Virus record (IMG/VR): IMGVR_UViG_3300028794_000193
Location: 1 to 40,212 of that record
DNA: 40,212 nucleotides
Reading direction: 5' to 3' (one strand)
From: a virus
A program made the position numbers and the translations under genes. Positions 9,201 to 16,699 of the stretch are shown piece by piece. The notes below the pieces were generated by a model. That model searched no databases. It saw only the letters and a program-made list of their open reading frames with translations, and was not told the DNA's origin. The first letter of the stretch is position 1; each line of letters begins with the position of its first letter.

Positions 9201-9991
9201 AGGCGCCCCTCGACCTCCATGGTGTGGTTCTCGACCTGCGCGCCGGTGCCGAGGTCGTAGTCTTGCCCGGTGACGATCGTCAGGCCGCTGTAGCCCAGCG
9301 CCTGCGAACCCGCGGCACCGACGGCGGCGCCCGTCTCGTCGGTCGGTACAAACGTGGTTAAGAACGACCAAGTGGGCTGACCGAGATCACCATTCATGAA
9401 GCTCAACCCCAGCTTCTCCATGGCCGTCGCGGGTTTGGTGCCGGTGGCGTAGTTGTAATCGATGAATATCGGCAGGCCGCGCAGCGAGTCGGTCAGCAAG
9501 GTGATCGTGCCGGTGTCGTAGTTGACCTTGTACTGGCTGCCCTCGACCCAGTTGAAGTAGCGAGTGCCGACGGTGAAGCCGATGAGGTTGACGAACTTGG
9601 CGGCGTGCGCGACCGTGAAGTTCATCGGCCCGGTGGCCGGCACGTCCCACCTCTCGCGCGCCTTCGCGAACGACGTGGGCAGCCAGCCGCCCGCGTACAG
9701 CTTCTTGCCGCGCCAGATCCGCGGGATGCCAGTGACCGGCCCTTGGCACACGCCCATCACCACGCTGGCCAGGTAGGTGTAGGTGGTGTTCTGCGTCTTG
9801 ACGCCGCCACCCTTCCCGCCCTGGCCTTGCGTGTTGGTGTGCGGCACCGCCTTGAAGCCACCGTACCAGGCCAGGTTGCCGGCGATGCGGTTCACGCCCC
9901 ACACCACGGGGATGGTGACGCCATAGGCCGAACTCTGAAGCTGGATCGCCTCGATGCGCGTTTCCGAGGTCGAGATCGTGTCGCCGGCCAT
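6215..9991 (-). CDS. Tail tip attachment protein J-like with Fn3-type modules
   Basis: A 1258-residue protein starting MAGDTISTSETRIEAIQ. The N-terminal third (GVTIPVVWGVNRIAGNLAWYGGF, then a GQGGKGGGVKTQNTTYTYLAS stretch) is typical of phage tip protein J or GTA-like baseplate hub proteins that read into the host envelope. The middle carries LTDAAQQLNKLPVRLTGTVE-type hub sequences. Three Fn3-like modules recur, with YEWRQG, YEVRYG and YEVRKG phrases at about residues 780, 868 and 958, and YW(V)AA.D..GN closings. The C-terminus is beta-rich. The ATG overlaps the stop of the NlpC/P60 gene by one base. It links the tail tip to the C1q fibre encoded next. Confidence 0.9.
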   Translation of the reverse strand: MAGDTISTSETRIEAIQLQSSAYGVTIPVVWGVNRIAGNLAWYGGFKAVPHTNTQGQGGKGGGVKTQNTTYTYLASVVMGVCQGPVTGIPRIWRGKKLYAGGWLPTSFAKARERWDVPATGPMNFTVAHAAKFVNLIGFTVGTRYFNWVEGSQYKVNYDTGTITLLTDSLRGLPIFIDYNYATGTKPATAMEKLGLSFMNGDLGQPTWSFLTTFVPTDETGAAVGAAGSQALGYSGLTIVTGQDYDLGTGAQVENHTMEVEGRLAYHLGIDVPDVDVSRAMIDMLGNSIFGAGFPLDLLGSSTQWSDYVVSGGLLMSPALETQQPAAEALKTAADLTNTAIVWSDGVVKMLPYGDMPQTGNGVTYTPNVTPVYDLTDDDFLNIDEPVRVTLNDITDAYNHVRVQFRSRGDWNASKGFYTGQYVLEIAEAKDQAHIDTFGLRTMPTVSAPWICDPKVARNVAELIKNRSLYVTRNTYEFRLNWTKSLLEPMDLVTLTDAAQQLNKLPVRLTGTVEAEDDDIDCTAEDFQLGVAGSTLYPSQGSVGYQNDYNVSPGAVDTPLFFEAPVERTLTGLAVYAAVKGSGLRWGGCRAWVSLDGTNYKQIATLYGGARYGKLTGPIAGGNLPVSTSGQLISGSTADAAALNTLCYIGGSSPEYLAYQTAALTGAGAYTLSGLVRGAYGTSQAPAHATNDPFVRVDEAITSSGDLDLSFIGKTIQFKFTSFNVYGAAEQSLADVPAYAYTVTGNMALLAPSQPTAGAYSLEPFGIRFKVAKNPEPDVVAYEWRQGTAWASGIVLDANGGTSYLLAVQNIGSFPVMVAARDALGVYSTPLLISATVGAPTVGSFSSALSGTNLNLTWSATAAAFAIAGYEVRYGATWATAAFAQNLQSNKYTEIVKWGGARTYWVAAIDVRGNYGTPVSLAVSIAPPGAVTSQRADVVDNNALLYWGPPTTGDLPVDKYEVRKGSTWAGGSVVGSNGNSTFAAVFEQQAGTFMYWVTAYDSAGNIGTPAAITATINQPPDYILRNNYESTFSGTLVNMFLEAGKMIGPVDLTQTWATHFSSHSWATPDAQIAAGFPLYIEPSVTSGSYEEVIDYGVVMPATVITATLAAVVLAGTVTATCTISYKVNIGDAWTVATAGVNSVFSANGFRYARIHYDFTCTAGANVLQVNGINVKVANKLKSDSGTFTITNAATGVVVNFNVAFLDADTPIAQPNGTAPLWPVVDFTDVPNPTSFTVYLYNTSGVKVTGSGSWQARGY

Positions 9992-10416
9992 TACCAGTAG
10001 CTCCAGGTCTGCATGGGCCGGCCGGCGAGCGGCTCCTCGGTGAAGCGGGTGAGGATCACGCCGCGATTGATGTACGCGTGCAGCACGGTGTCGGTATCGA
10101 CCACGATTCCGCCATGGCTGAAGCAGCGGCCGAAGCGGAACAGCACCACGTCGCCGGGGATCGGCGGCCGCTCGACCTGCTTGGCGTACTTGGCGCACCA
10201 GGTGGCGTAGACCTCTTCGCTGCGATGCAAATGCCAGTCGGTCGCGTAGTAGCCCGGGTCGATCGGTTCGACCAGATCGACGGCCTCGAAGGTCGCGCAG
10301 ATGATCTGCGCGCAATCGACACCGACGCCCTTGAGCCGCGCATGGTGGTGGTAGCCGGTGCCCAGCCAGGTCAAGCCCTCGACCACGACAGCCGATCGTT
10401 GTTGCGCTTCGCTCAT
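9991..10416 (-). CDS. NlpC/P60 family tail hydrolase
   Basis: A 141-residue peptidase. The NlpC/P60 catalytic Cys is Cys35 in GVDCAQ, the His is His101 in SHGGIV, and His113 in LHAY is a candidate third polar residue; GTGYHHHARLKG precedes the Cys as in phage tail members. It likely cuts peptide stems in peptidoglycan during DNA entry and is carried at the tail tip, as for the K/gp14-type proteins. It lies between the BR0599-like gene and J, each joined by a one-base TGATG or TAATG overlap, the order seen in GTA-like tail modules. Confidence 0.9.
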   Translation of the reverse strand: MSEAQQRSAVVVEGLTWLGTGYHHHARLKGVGVDCAQIICATFEAVDLVEPIDPGYYATDWHLHRSEEVYATWCAKYAKQVERPPIPGDVVLFRFGRCFSHGGIVVDTDTVLHAYINRGVILTRFTEEPLAGRPMQTWSYW

Positions 10417-11288
10417 CAGGTCACCGTTTCAGGCGATGGCACGTAGGGGTGGCCGCGGAAGCGCTGCAGATTGGCGTACTTGGCCGCGCAGGTGCTTGTG
10501 GTCTTGTCGCAGCCGGGGTACACGGTGAACGCGTCGCCGGCGGCCACGGCGAACGGCCACGGCGCGATCGTCACGAACTGACCCGGCGTGTACCCGCGCA
10601 AGGTGCGCGCCACGCCGGTGTTGAGGCCGGTGGTGAACTTGACCACGCCAAGGTCAAAGTAGCCCGAGGCCTGCACCAGGCTGTTACTGAAGATGGTGCG
10701 GGTGATGTCGGTCGCCCCCGCCGCCGTGCTCGTCACCGTGAACGCCGAAGCCAGCAGGCCACAGCCACTGTCGAACAGCGTGTTCAAGCAGCCGGGCTGG
10801 TACACGTCGCGCGGCACCATCACGTTGAGCAGCGCCAGGTCGCTCTGCACGGTGACCTTCGCTTCGTAGCGAGTGATCATCACTTTGCCCACTCGACCGG
10901 GAAACTGCATCAAGGTACCCACCCAGGGCGTCGCGAAGTCGGGCGCATAGGCTCTGTGCAAGACCACGCGCGCACCGTCGAAACCACCGGCACGAATGAA
11001 GGCAATGAAGGGCGTGCCGTTGATCAACACGCCTGGGTCGGCCGCGAAGGTCAGGTCGAGCGTGTCGACCTGGATGCCAACCTTCAGGCTGACGCGGCCG
11101 CGCGTGATCTGCGGACCCACGACATACGTGCTGCCGTTGATGGTCACCGGCGCCTTGGTGTCCGTGTATCGGAGCACCTGGCCACCGGCGAGCGTGATGG
11201 TGAGCAGGTCGGCCTTGACGCGCTGCCGCGCCGTGTTGAGGAACGCGGCGAGCGCCCCCGGCGATGATTCCCACGCAGGTGTTCTCAT
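10416..11288 (-). CDS. DUF2163 / phage BR0599-type tail tip protein
   Basis: A 290-residue protein with two recognisable halves. The N-terminal DUF2163 part includes LLTITLAGGQVLRYTDTKAP and GPQITRGRVSLKVG. The C-terminal BR0599 part ends GCDKTTSTCAAKYANLQRFRG, with a conserved Cys pair (GCDKT, TCAAK). It is equivalent to the GTA hub component upstream of the NlpC peptidase. The start at 11288 overlaps the stop of the DUF2460 gene (ATGA). Cys-rich segments near residue 185 (GCLNTLFDSGCG) may bind metal; some hub proteins of this family carry iron-sulfur clusters, but I cannot show that here. Confidence 0.88.
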   Translation of the reverse strand: MRTPAWESSPGALAAFLNTARQRVKADLLTITLAGGQVLRYTDTKAPVTINGSTYVVGPQITRGRVSLKVGIQVDTLDLTFAADPGVLINGTPFIAFIRAGGFDGARVVLHRAYAPDFATPWVGTLMQFPGRVGKVMITRYEAKVTVQSDLALLNVMVPRDVYQPGCLNTLFDSGCGLLASAFTVTSTAAGATDITRTIFSNSLVQASGYFDLGVVKFTTGLNTGVARTLRGYTPGQFVTIAPWPFAVAAGDAFTVYPGCDKTTSTCAAKYANLQRFRGHPYVPSPETVT

Positions 11289-11884
11289 GTGTCGGTGGTG
11301 ATGAAACTGAGGTCCTTCAACTCCCACCGCTTCCACATGATCTGCGAGAAGTCGGCGCCGTCCTTTTGGAACCGCACGCGCCAGTAGAAGTTGAACGACG
11401 CCGTCACCGCCTGGCCAGCAGGTGGTGCCGTGACGAAGGTGACCAGGCCGGTGGCGCTGATGGTGTAGTGCGTGGTGAGGGTCTGCAGCACGCCGTTGAC
11501 GTAGATCAGCGCCGCGCCGTTTAGCGCGATGACGGGCTCGACGAAGCTGCCGCGCGTGCGCACCAGCTGGAACAGCTTGTTCGCAGCGTCGCCGGTGCCG
11601 ATCGGCTGCAGCGTGACCGCGAAGTCGTCGATGTCGCTGAACAGGAATGAGTCGAAGCTGCCGCCGCGCGCGTTGATGAAGCCCATCAACTGCTGCTGCT
11701 CGGTGTAGCCGACCGTCTCGCGCAACACCTCGTAGCTCAGCTTCCACTGGTACTTCGGGTACGGCCAGTTCTGCGTGCGCACCTCCCGGCCACTGACCGA
11801 CGTCTTGACCGTGGTGCTCATGAGCGAACTGCGTACCCACGGCCAGGCCCGGCCGGTGAGCACGGGAAGGATCTGGTTGCTCAT
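11285..11884 (-). CDS. DUF2460 distal tail protein
   Basis: A 199-residue protein of the DUF2460/TIGR02217 type: PVLTGRAWPWVRS near the N-terminus, YQWKLSYEVLRE, the loop FINARGGSFDSFLFSD, and YVNGVLQT in the C-terminal beta half. Family members form the distal tail ring under the tape measure in GTA-like tails. It is ATGA-coupled to both neighbours (tape measure upstream, DUF2163 downstream). Confidence 0.88.
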   Translation of the reverse strand: MSNQILPVLTGRAWPWVRSSLMSTTVKTSVSGREVRTQNWPYPKYQWKLSYEVLRETVGYTEQQQLMGFINARGGSFDSFLFSDIDDFAVTLQPIGTGDAANKLFQLVRTRGSFVEPVIALNGAALIYVNGVLQTLTTHYTISATGLVTFVTAPPAGQAVTASFNFYWRVRFQKDGADFSQIMWKRWELKDLSFITTDT

Positions 11885-14307
11885 CGCTTCTCGCCCGTGA
11901 AGTAGTTGTTGCGCCGGGCGTTCAGCAGCGCTTCAGCCAGGGCGGCAGGGTTGTTCAGCAGCAGGCGACGGACACCCTCTGCATCGGGCGAATGAATGTG
12001 CACATTCATCGGTGCAGGCGCCTGCGATGACCCACCGTTGTCGGCCTGCGCGCGGATCACGTCGGCGTATTTCGCCGGTAGCACCATCTCGCTCTTGTGC
12101 AGCTGCGTGAGCGGGTTCATGGTCGCCGGAATGTCGAAACCGCCGGCGGCCGACGGCACGTTCGACTTCATGGCCATCACGCCGGCGAACACGGCCGCCA
12201 TGGCGGCGATCGCCAAGATGGGGCCGACGTAGGGGATGCTCGACTGCGAGGCCGCGGCGCCGGCGCCGGCGTCGGCCGCCTTGGCGCCGATGCTGGCGGT
12301 GGCCAGCGTGCGCTCGGTCGCCCAAGCCACCACCTTCTTGGCGAGCATGTTGCTGATCTCGGTGATGACGGTCTGCGAGATCCCCTTCCAGATGCTGGCC
12401 AGCGCCTGGCGTAAGGACATCGTGCGGTTGATGATCCCTTGAATGGCGCCCGAGATCGCCGTCTCGGCGCCCTTGAACACGTTCACCAGCGGCGCCATGT
12501 CGTCGAGGTGCATGGCGCCCTTGATCTGTCCCATGCGCTGCTGGTGCTGGTGCTCGAGCTGCTCGATCTGCGCGTGGATCTTCTCCAGCTCGACCGGGTT
12601 GCGGTCGGGGTCGAGCTCGGCATCCTGCAGACGCTGGTACAGCGCTTGGAATGCGATTTCGTTGCGCCTCTCCTCGAAGGCAAGCTGGTGCGCAAGTAGC
12701 TGCTGCTGCGTGATGGCGCCGAGCTGCTCGGCCTGCTGGGCCGCCTGCTCCTCGAGGGTGATGGTGGCGAGCCTGGCGTCGCGCTCGGCCTGCACTCGCG
12801 ATTCGCGAATGGTGCGCTCCTGGTCGGCGGCCTGGCGCTGGATCTCGACGATCTTCTTTTGCGAAGCCTCGTACTCCTTGGTGCCCTGGGCGTACTTGCT
12901 TTGAATCTCCAGCTCGATGCGCATGCGCTCATCGGTATTGTTCTTGTAAGCAGCGGCCTCAGCCTGCAGCGTGGCCACGCGGACCTCGAAGGTCTCGCGG
13001 ATCATGCTCATCTCGACTTCAGCTGACTTGCGCGTCACCGAGAGCTTCTCGTTCTCGCTCAGGCCACGCCAGGCCTTGATGTCGTTCCAGTAGCCCAGCT
13101 CCTCGGCCTTGCTCATCTCGCGGTACTGGTCTTCGAGCAAGCCGCTGCGAGTCAGCGCAGCCTTCTTCTCGGCGAGCTGCGCTTCCCAGTCGCCCATGCG
13201 CGACGAGGCCGCGCTCTCGGCCGCCTCGCCCTTCTCCTTGAAGCGGTACTTCGGCCCCTTGTTCAGGTCGGGTGCGCCCGAGGTTGCCGCTGCCGGCAAG
13301 GGCTTGCCGAAGTCGGCCTTCAGCTTTTCGTAGGCCTGCTCGTTCTTCTTCGCTTCTTCATCACGCATGCGGCCGATCGCACGGAAACCCTCCAGGTCAC
13401 CACTGAGCAGCGCGGCCGCCTGCGCCGCGATTGCACCGATGCCGTCGCCCATGTCCTTCAACGCGAGCCAAACGGCCGAAGCGCCGAAGATGATGCTTTC
13501 CAGCACCAGCGCAAACACCTTGCCCATGGCCGGACCTTCCTCGCCGAGGAACTTGCCGGTGCGCGTGAAGACCGGCAGCAGTGCGTTGCCGAACTGCACT
13601 TCGAGGCTCTTGCCGATGAGGCCCAGGTCCCGCATCTGCGCGCTGTACTGCTTGCTCTGCGCCACGCCCTCAGGCCCGACGATGAGACCGAGCTGGCGCG
13701 CGCGCTTGTCGGCGTTGGCCATCTCATCAGAGGTGAGGCGAAGGATGCCGCGGATCTCGCTCCAGCCGCGGCCGTAGACCTGTTGGCCGGCGATGTTCTG
13801 CTCGATCGGGTTCTTGATCTCGATCAGCTTCTGGTTCACCTCGCCCATCAGCTCGGTGACCGGCTTGTAGGCGCCGCTCGCGTCGCGCGTCTTCACGCCG
13901 AGCACGTCGAAGGCCTGCGCGTTGCTCTGCACCTGCTTGCTGATCTTCTCGCTGGCGGTGATGAACACGTCAGAGCCGAGACCCAGGTGGTTCAACGCCA
14001 CGTTCAGCACGCTGGCCTTTTCAGTGGTGATGCCGAGCAGCTTGCTCATCTTGCCGGCTTCACTGTTCCACTCGTTCGCGTCGCTGATGAACTTCTTCAA
14101 CGCACCGCCGCCGGCGATCACGGCCGTGAAGCCGGCGAAGTATTTGGTGACCATGCTGAAGGTGTCGCCGACCTTCTTGAACTGCGCGTTGATGTTGTCG
14201 CTGGCGTCGACGGCGGCCTTGGTGGCCTTCTTCATGCCGGCCTCGAACTGCGACGGGTCGGCGGTGATGTCGGTCTTGAAGTCGCGACCGTCAGAGCTGC
14301 TTGACAT
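11881..14307 (-). CDS. Tail tape measure protein
   Basis: An 808-residue protein, the longest helical gene of the tail module. The N-terminus FKTDITADPSQFEAGMKKATKAA is the common tape-measure opening. A hydrophobic segment follows at about residues 55-72 (YFAGFTAVIAGGGALKKF). Long coiled-coil blocks rich in Glu, Gln, Ala and Arg cover about residues 330-600. Near the C-terminus are a small-residue membrane segment (VGPILAIAAMAAVFAGVMA) and GGFDIPATMNPLTQLHK, a conserved end motif. Its length predicts a tail of about 110-120 nm using the usual 0.15 nm per residue. It overlaps the end of the chaperone GT frame. Confidence 0.92.
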   Translation of the reverse strand: MSSSSDGRDFKTDITADPSQFEAGMKKATKAAVDASDNINAQFKKVGDTFSMVTKYFAGFTAVIAGGGALKKFISDANEWNSEAGKMSKLLGITTEKASVLNVALNHLGLGSDVFITASEKISKQVQSNAQAFDVLGVKTRDASGAYKPVTELMGEVNQKLIEIKNPIEQNIAGQQVYGRGWSEIRGILRLTSDEMANADKRARQLGLIVGPEGVAQSKQYSAQMRDLGLIGKSLEVQFGNALLPVFTRTGKFLGEEGPAMGKVFALVLESIIFGASAVWLALKDMGDGIGAIAAQAAALLSGDLEGFRAIGRMRDEEAKKNEQAYEKLKADFGKPLPAAATSGAPDLNKGPKYRFKEKGEAAESAASSRMGDWEAQLAEKKAALTRSGLLEDQYREMSKAEELGYWNDIKAWRGLSENEKLSVTRKSAEVEMSMIRETFEVRVATLQAEAAAYKNNTDERMRIELEIQSKYAQGTKEYEASQKKIVEIQRQAADQERTIRESRVQAERDARLATITLEEQAAQQAEQLGAITQQQLLAHQLAFEERRNEIAFQALYQRLQDAELDPDRNPVELEKIHAQIEQLEHQHQQRMGQIKGAMHLDDMAPLVNVFKGAETAISGAIQGIINRTMSLRQALASIWKGISQTVITEISNMLAKKVVAWATERTLATASIGAKAADAGAGAAASQSSIPYVGPILAIAAMAAVFAGVMAMKSNVPSAAGGFDIPATMNPLTQLHKSEMVLPAKYADVIRAQADNGGSSQAPAPMNVHIHSPDAEGVRRLLLNNPAALAEALLNARRNNYFTGEKR

Positions 14308-14659
14308 CTTTCACCTCTCCAAAAAACATCCGTTCCGCCGCAGCGAGCGCCTCTTCAGGCGTGCTGGCCTCGGCCAGCTCACGCGATGCCGGCAGACCAC
14401 CGCGACCACCCAACCAGGCAGACGGGTTGCCCAGAGCCTGGTTGTCGTCGCCGTCGTCGTCCGTCTCGGGTGCCGGCGGCGTGTAGTCGAGGAAACCGGC
14501 CACCAGGTGGTGCACCGGTGGGTGCTCGCGCCACTCGTCTTCGAGGGCCTTGAGCGTGGGCAGGTCTACGTGCTCGCGGACGTAGTCCCAACCCCAGCCG
14601 GTGTTGGCACAGATGCGGGCGAAGAGGCCGTGCCAGCCGATAGGCTCTCCGCCACCGCG
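14291..14659 (-). CDS. Tail assembly chaperone T-like extension reached by -1 frameshift
   Basis: This frame is open from well upstream but has no ribosome-binding site. Its residues before the overlap are low-complexity antisense-like sequence, and real protein character (IGWHGLFARICANTGWGWDYV) begins just after the slippery site at 14659-14665. It is best read as the C-terminal part of a fusion: 109 residues from the upstream gene plus 122 from this frame, about 231 residues in all. It has an acidic stretch (PETDDDGDDN) and ends EVKDVKQL inside the tape measure start. This is the lambda G-GT arrangement; the fusion normally coats the tape measure during tail assembly. Confidence 0.8.
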   Translation of the reverse strand, partial: RGGGEPIGWHGLFARICANTGWGWDYVREHVDLPTLKALEDEWREHPPVHHLVAGFLDYTPPAPETDDDGDDNQALGNPSAWLGGRGGLPASRELAEASTPEEALAAAERMFFGEVKDVKQL

Positions 14660-14985
14660 TTTCCCTGCTGCTTGGCCTCCTGCTGAGCGCGGCGCTTGAT
14701 GCCGGCCACGTCCATCAGGCACTCGTACACGTCGCCGAGGTTGCTCACGTCGACCAGCTCGCCTACCTCGGCCGGCGTGATCTCCGGGTAGTTGCGGGCG
14801 AGCGCAAGGTGCGTCGCCGAGATCATGGTCTTGATGGCCTCGGGGTCAGTGCTGCTCAGCGTGGGCAGCGCATTGAGACCGGCCTGCAGGAGCTGCAGTG
14901 CACCGAGGCTGAGGGGTGGCAGCATGTACATACGGCCGCCCCCGAAGTCGAACTCGACGCCGGGGATCATGAGCCTGGCGCTCAT
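14566..14985 (-). CDS. Tail assembly chaperone G-like
   Basis: A 139-residue protein starting MSARLMIPGVEFDFGGG. The start is set by ATGA overlap with the tail tube stop at 14982-14984; a GTG three codons earlier is possible. The body is helical (LGALQLLQAGLNALPTL, MISATHLALARNYPEIT), followed by LVDVSNLGDVYECLMDVAG and an Ala/Gln-rich region that contains the frameshift site at codons 108-109. After that point the frame-0 tail is a low-complexity Ser/Pro/Thr stretch. Position between tube and tape measure is diagnostic of gpG-type chaperones. Confidence 0.82.
   Translation of the reverse strand: MSARLMIPGVEFDFGGGRMYMLPPLSLGALQLLQAGLNALPTLSSTDPEAIKTMISATHLALARNYPEITPAEVGELVDVSNLGDVYECLMDVAGIKRRAQQEAKQQGNAVAESLSAGTASSPASVPTPAGVGTTSAST
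14659..14665 (-). other. Programmed -1 ribosomal frameshift site GGGAAAC
   Basis: The minus strand reads G GGA AAC in the frame of the upstream gene, a canonical X XXY YYZ slippery heptamer closely similar to lambda's GGGAAAG. Slippage back one base enters the frame that ends at 14291. Codon phase was checked: GGA is codon 108 and AAC codon 109 counted from the ATG at 14985, and the shifted frame is in phase with the stop at 14291-14293. Confidence 0.85.
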
Positions 14986-15737
14986 GTCTGGCACCAGTAG
15001 CCAGCCGAGCCCGTGCCGTCGTCGAGTGCCTCCCAGCCGAAATCGGCCACGACGAAGTCTTCGTTCTTGAACGGCACGCTGAGTTTGTCGCTCTGGCAGT
15101 TGGTGAGCTTCACCGTGAGCTTGCTGCCCTTGCTGTCGTTGAACAGGATGGCCGAGAAACTCGGGCTGTAGCCCATCAACTGGTTGGTCATCGGCACGAC
15201 GATGCCGCCGGTGGCCGCGCTGTACTCGTAGCTGATCAGCATGGCCTTGCCAGTGTCGGCCGCGGCGAAGGTGTAGGTGCCGGCCGCCACCGTGTACTGG
15301 CCAGTGACGGGGGCGCTGGCTACCCGCGTGAAGTTATTGCCGTTGGTGTCCATCACACCCAGGTCGGCCAGGAAGGTGCCCGAGGCCGGCGGGGTGATGA
15401 CGATCTGGAATGGCGTGGCCGGGATCGGTGCGGCGAAGTCGAGCACGGCCTGCTTCACGCCAACGGACGGCGCGACGCCGAAATGCAACGCAGCAAGCGC
15501 GGCGACGTTGATGTCGGCCGTCTTGGCGGTGAACGCGAGCTTGGCTTTGCCGCGGCCGCGATCGACCGGCAGCTGGTTGGCACCGTAGAGCGTCTTGCCT
15601 TCGAAGCTGAAGTCGGTGGAGACGTCTTGCATGATGCCGAGACGGTACGGAATCGGCACGGCCAGCAGGTTGCCGGCGGCGTCGGTGCGGGTGGTGGCGA
15701 TGAGCACACCGACGCCGAATTTTTGCTTGGTTCCCAT
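14982..15737 (-). CDS. Major tail tube protein
   Basis: A 251-residue beta-rich protein starting MGTKQKFGVGVLIATT, with a strong AGGAG ribosome-binding site about 8 bases upstream of the ATG. The first 90 residues and the last 60 resemble tail tube cores (GIMQDVSTDFSFEGKTLYG, YSPSFSAILFND). The centre (about 105-170) has extra hydrophobic beta strands like an inserted Ig-like surface domain (VITPPASGTFLADLGV, YTVAAGTYTFAAA). Position between the terminator-type gene and the chaperone pair supports the call. It forms the inner tube of the non-contractile tail. Confidence 0.85.
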   Translation of the reverse strand: MGTKQKFGVGVLIATTRTDAAGNLLAVPIPYRLGIMQDVSTDFSFEGKTLYGANQLPVDRGRGKAKLAFTAKTADINVAALAALHFGVAPSVGVKQAVLDFAAPIPATPFQIVITPPASGTFLADLGVMDTNGNNFTRVASAPVTGQYTVAAGTYTFAAADTGKAMLISYEYSAATGGIVVPMTNQLMGYSPSFSAILFNDSKGSKLTVKLTNCQSDKLSVPFKNEDFVVADFGWEALDDGTGSAGYWCQT

Positions 15738-15776
15738 GGTGGAAAGCTCCTGTGTGTTGCGGTGGTTGCGAAGGGA

Positions 15777-15965
15777 TCAGGCGTCGGCCTGCGCGGCGGC
15801 GTCGCCGGGGGGTGGCTCGGGTGCGAGTTCGTCAGGCACGGCCTCGACGGCGCTGGCGTGCTGGGCGGCGACGGAGGCGTCGAGGTCGATGACCTCGCCG
15901 GCACCTTTGACGGTGTTGGCATCCATTCGGAAGCTGTGGCCTGGGCGGACGATGTACTTGGGCAT
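15777..15965 (-). CDS. Small KYIVR-type phage protein, paralogue of 16700-17041
   Basis: A 62-residue protein, MPKYIVRPGHSFRM, followed by a G-E-V-I-D-L-D phrase, a His, and an acidic Pro/Ala tail. The start is supported by a TAAGGA site upstream. The opening KYIVRxG...GxEVxLDxxxAxxH matches the 113-residue protein encoded at 16700-17041, so the two are probable paralogues in the same head-tail module. The family (DUF7210-like) has no known function; the location suggests a small head or tail decoration or completion protein. Confidence 0.7.
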   Translation of the reverse strand: MPKYIVRPGHSFRMDANTVKGAGEVIDLDASVAAQHASAVEAVPDELAPEPPPGDAAAQADA

Positions 15966-15974
15966 GGCGATTCC

Positions 15975-16391
15975 TTAAAGGGTGTTTCGAGGGATGAGGT
16001 AGGTGAAGAGGTAACGCGTGCTCTTGATGACCGCTGTGAGGTCTCCCTCGACGCGCTCCCAGGCGGGGTCTTCAGCACGGACGCTGACGGCCAGGGTCTT
16101 CAGCGTGGCGTCGGCGGTGATGGGGCGGTGCACAGCCTCGTGCTGCAACTCGGCCAGCAGCGTGGGCTGGTCGCCGCGCACCGAGATCCGCAGCTCGACG
16201 GGCTGCTTGTACAGATCCCAGTCGTCGCTGAAGGGCTCGGTGCTGCCGTTGTGCACCACGGTGTTGAGGCACGGCACCTCATCGCGGCTCTCGGCGTCGA
16301 CGCGGTCTGAGAAGACCTTGGTGCCCGGCACGGCGTTGAGCTGCAGCACCTGGTCGAGCCGCACGAGGATCTGCGCCAGGGTGGTGGCCAT
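15975..16391 (-). CDS. Putative tail terminator (gpU-like)
   Basis: A 138-residue protein starting MATTLAQILVRLDQVLQ. The pattern is typical of minor tail proteins that cap the tube: an N-terminal helix, a beta core (VELRISVRGDQPTLLAEL) with a late AEDPAWERVEGDLTAVI helix, and a C-terminal YLFTYLIPR strand. Gene order (head-tail joining gene, this gene, small protein, tail tube) fits tail terminator position. It begins 2 bases after the preceding stop. The family call is by position and secondary-structure pattern, not by a definitive motif. Confidence 0.65.
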   Translation of the reverse strand: MATTLAQILVRLDQVLQLNAVPGTKVFSDRVDAESRDEVPCLNTVVHNGSTEPFSDDWDLYKQPVELRISVRGDQPTLLAELQHEAVHRPITADATLKTLAVSVRAEDPAWERVEGDLTAVIKSTRYLFTYLIPRNTL

Positions 16392-16393
16392 GC

Positions 16394-16690
16394 TCAGACC
16401 TTGCTCAGCTTGACGCTGCTGAAGACGCCGTCAGACCCGAGGTCGGGGTCGGTGCGTAGCTTGTAGGCCACGCCGCCAATCGTCAGCACCTCGCTGCGCT
16501 TGAGGCCCGCCCACGCGGCCGTCTCGAAGGTCACCAGGTACTCGCGGCTCTTGATCTCGCCGCCAGCGATGTCGCTGTCGGGTTGGTCGAAGAGCATGAG
16601 GCCGTTGGTCACCTGGGCGGAGACGCTCGATGTCCAGCTCACTGCAACGCCGTCGTCGGCGATGAAGGTGGCAGCGTGGGTGGAGAACAT
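16394..16690 (-). CDS. Head-tail joining protein (gpFII-like)
   Basis: A 98-residue beta-rich protein. Features are FIADDGVAVSWTSS, LMLFDQPDSDIAGGEIKSRE and a C-terminal GGVAYKLRTDPDLGSDGVF, a pattern seen in short lambda-FII or neck-2 type joining proteins. It sits two bases before the tail terminator gene and follows the capsid region. It probably forms the interface between head connector and tail tube. Confidence 0.7.
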   Translation of the reverse strand: MFSTHAATFIADDGVAVSWTSSVSAQVTNGLMLFDQPDSDIAGGEIKSREYLVTFETAAWAGLKRSEVLTIGGVAYKLRTDPDLGSDGVFSSVKLSKV

Positions 16691-16699
16691 GGCCGGCCT

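Noticed and set aside
6527-9361. Very long open frame of 944 residues on the plus strand opposite the tail tip gene
   Set aside because: It is Arg/His/Ala/Gly-rich without family motifs, has no ribosome site and lies wholly on the complement of the J-like gene. High third-position GC creates such frames.
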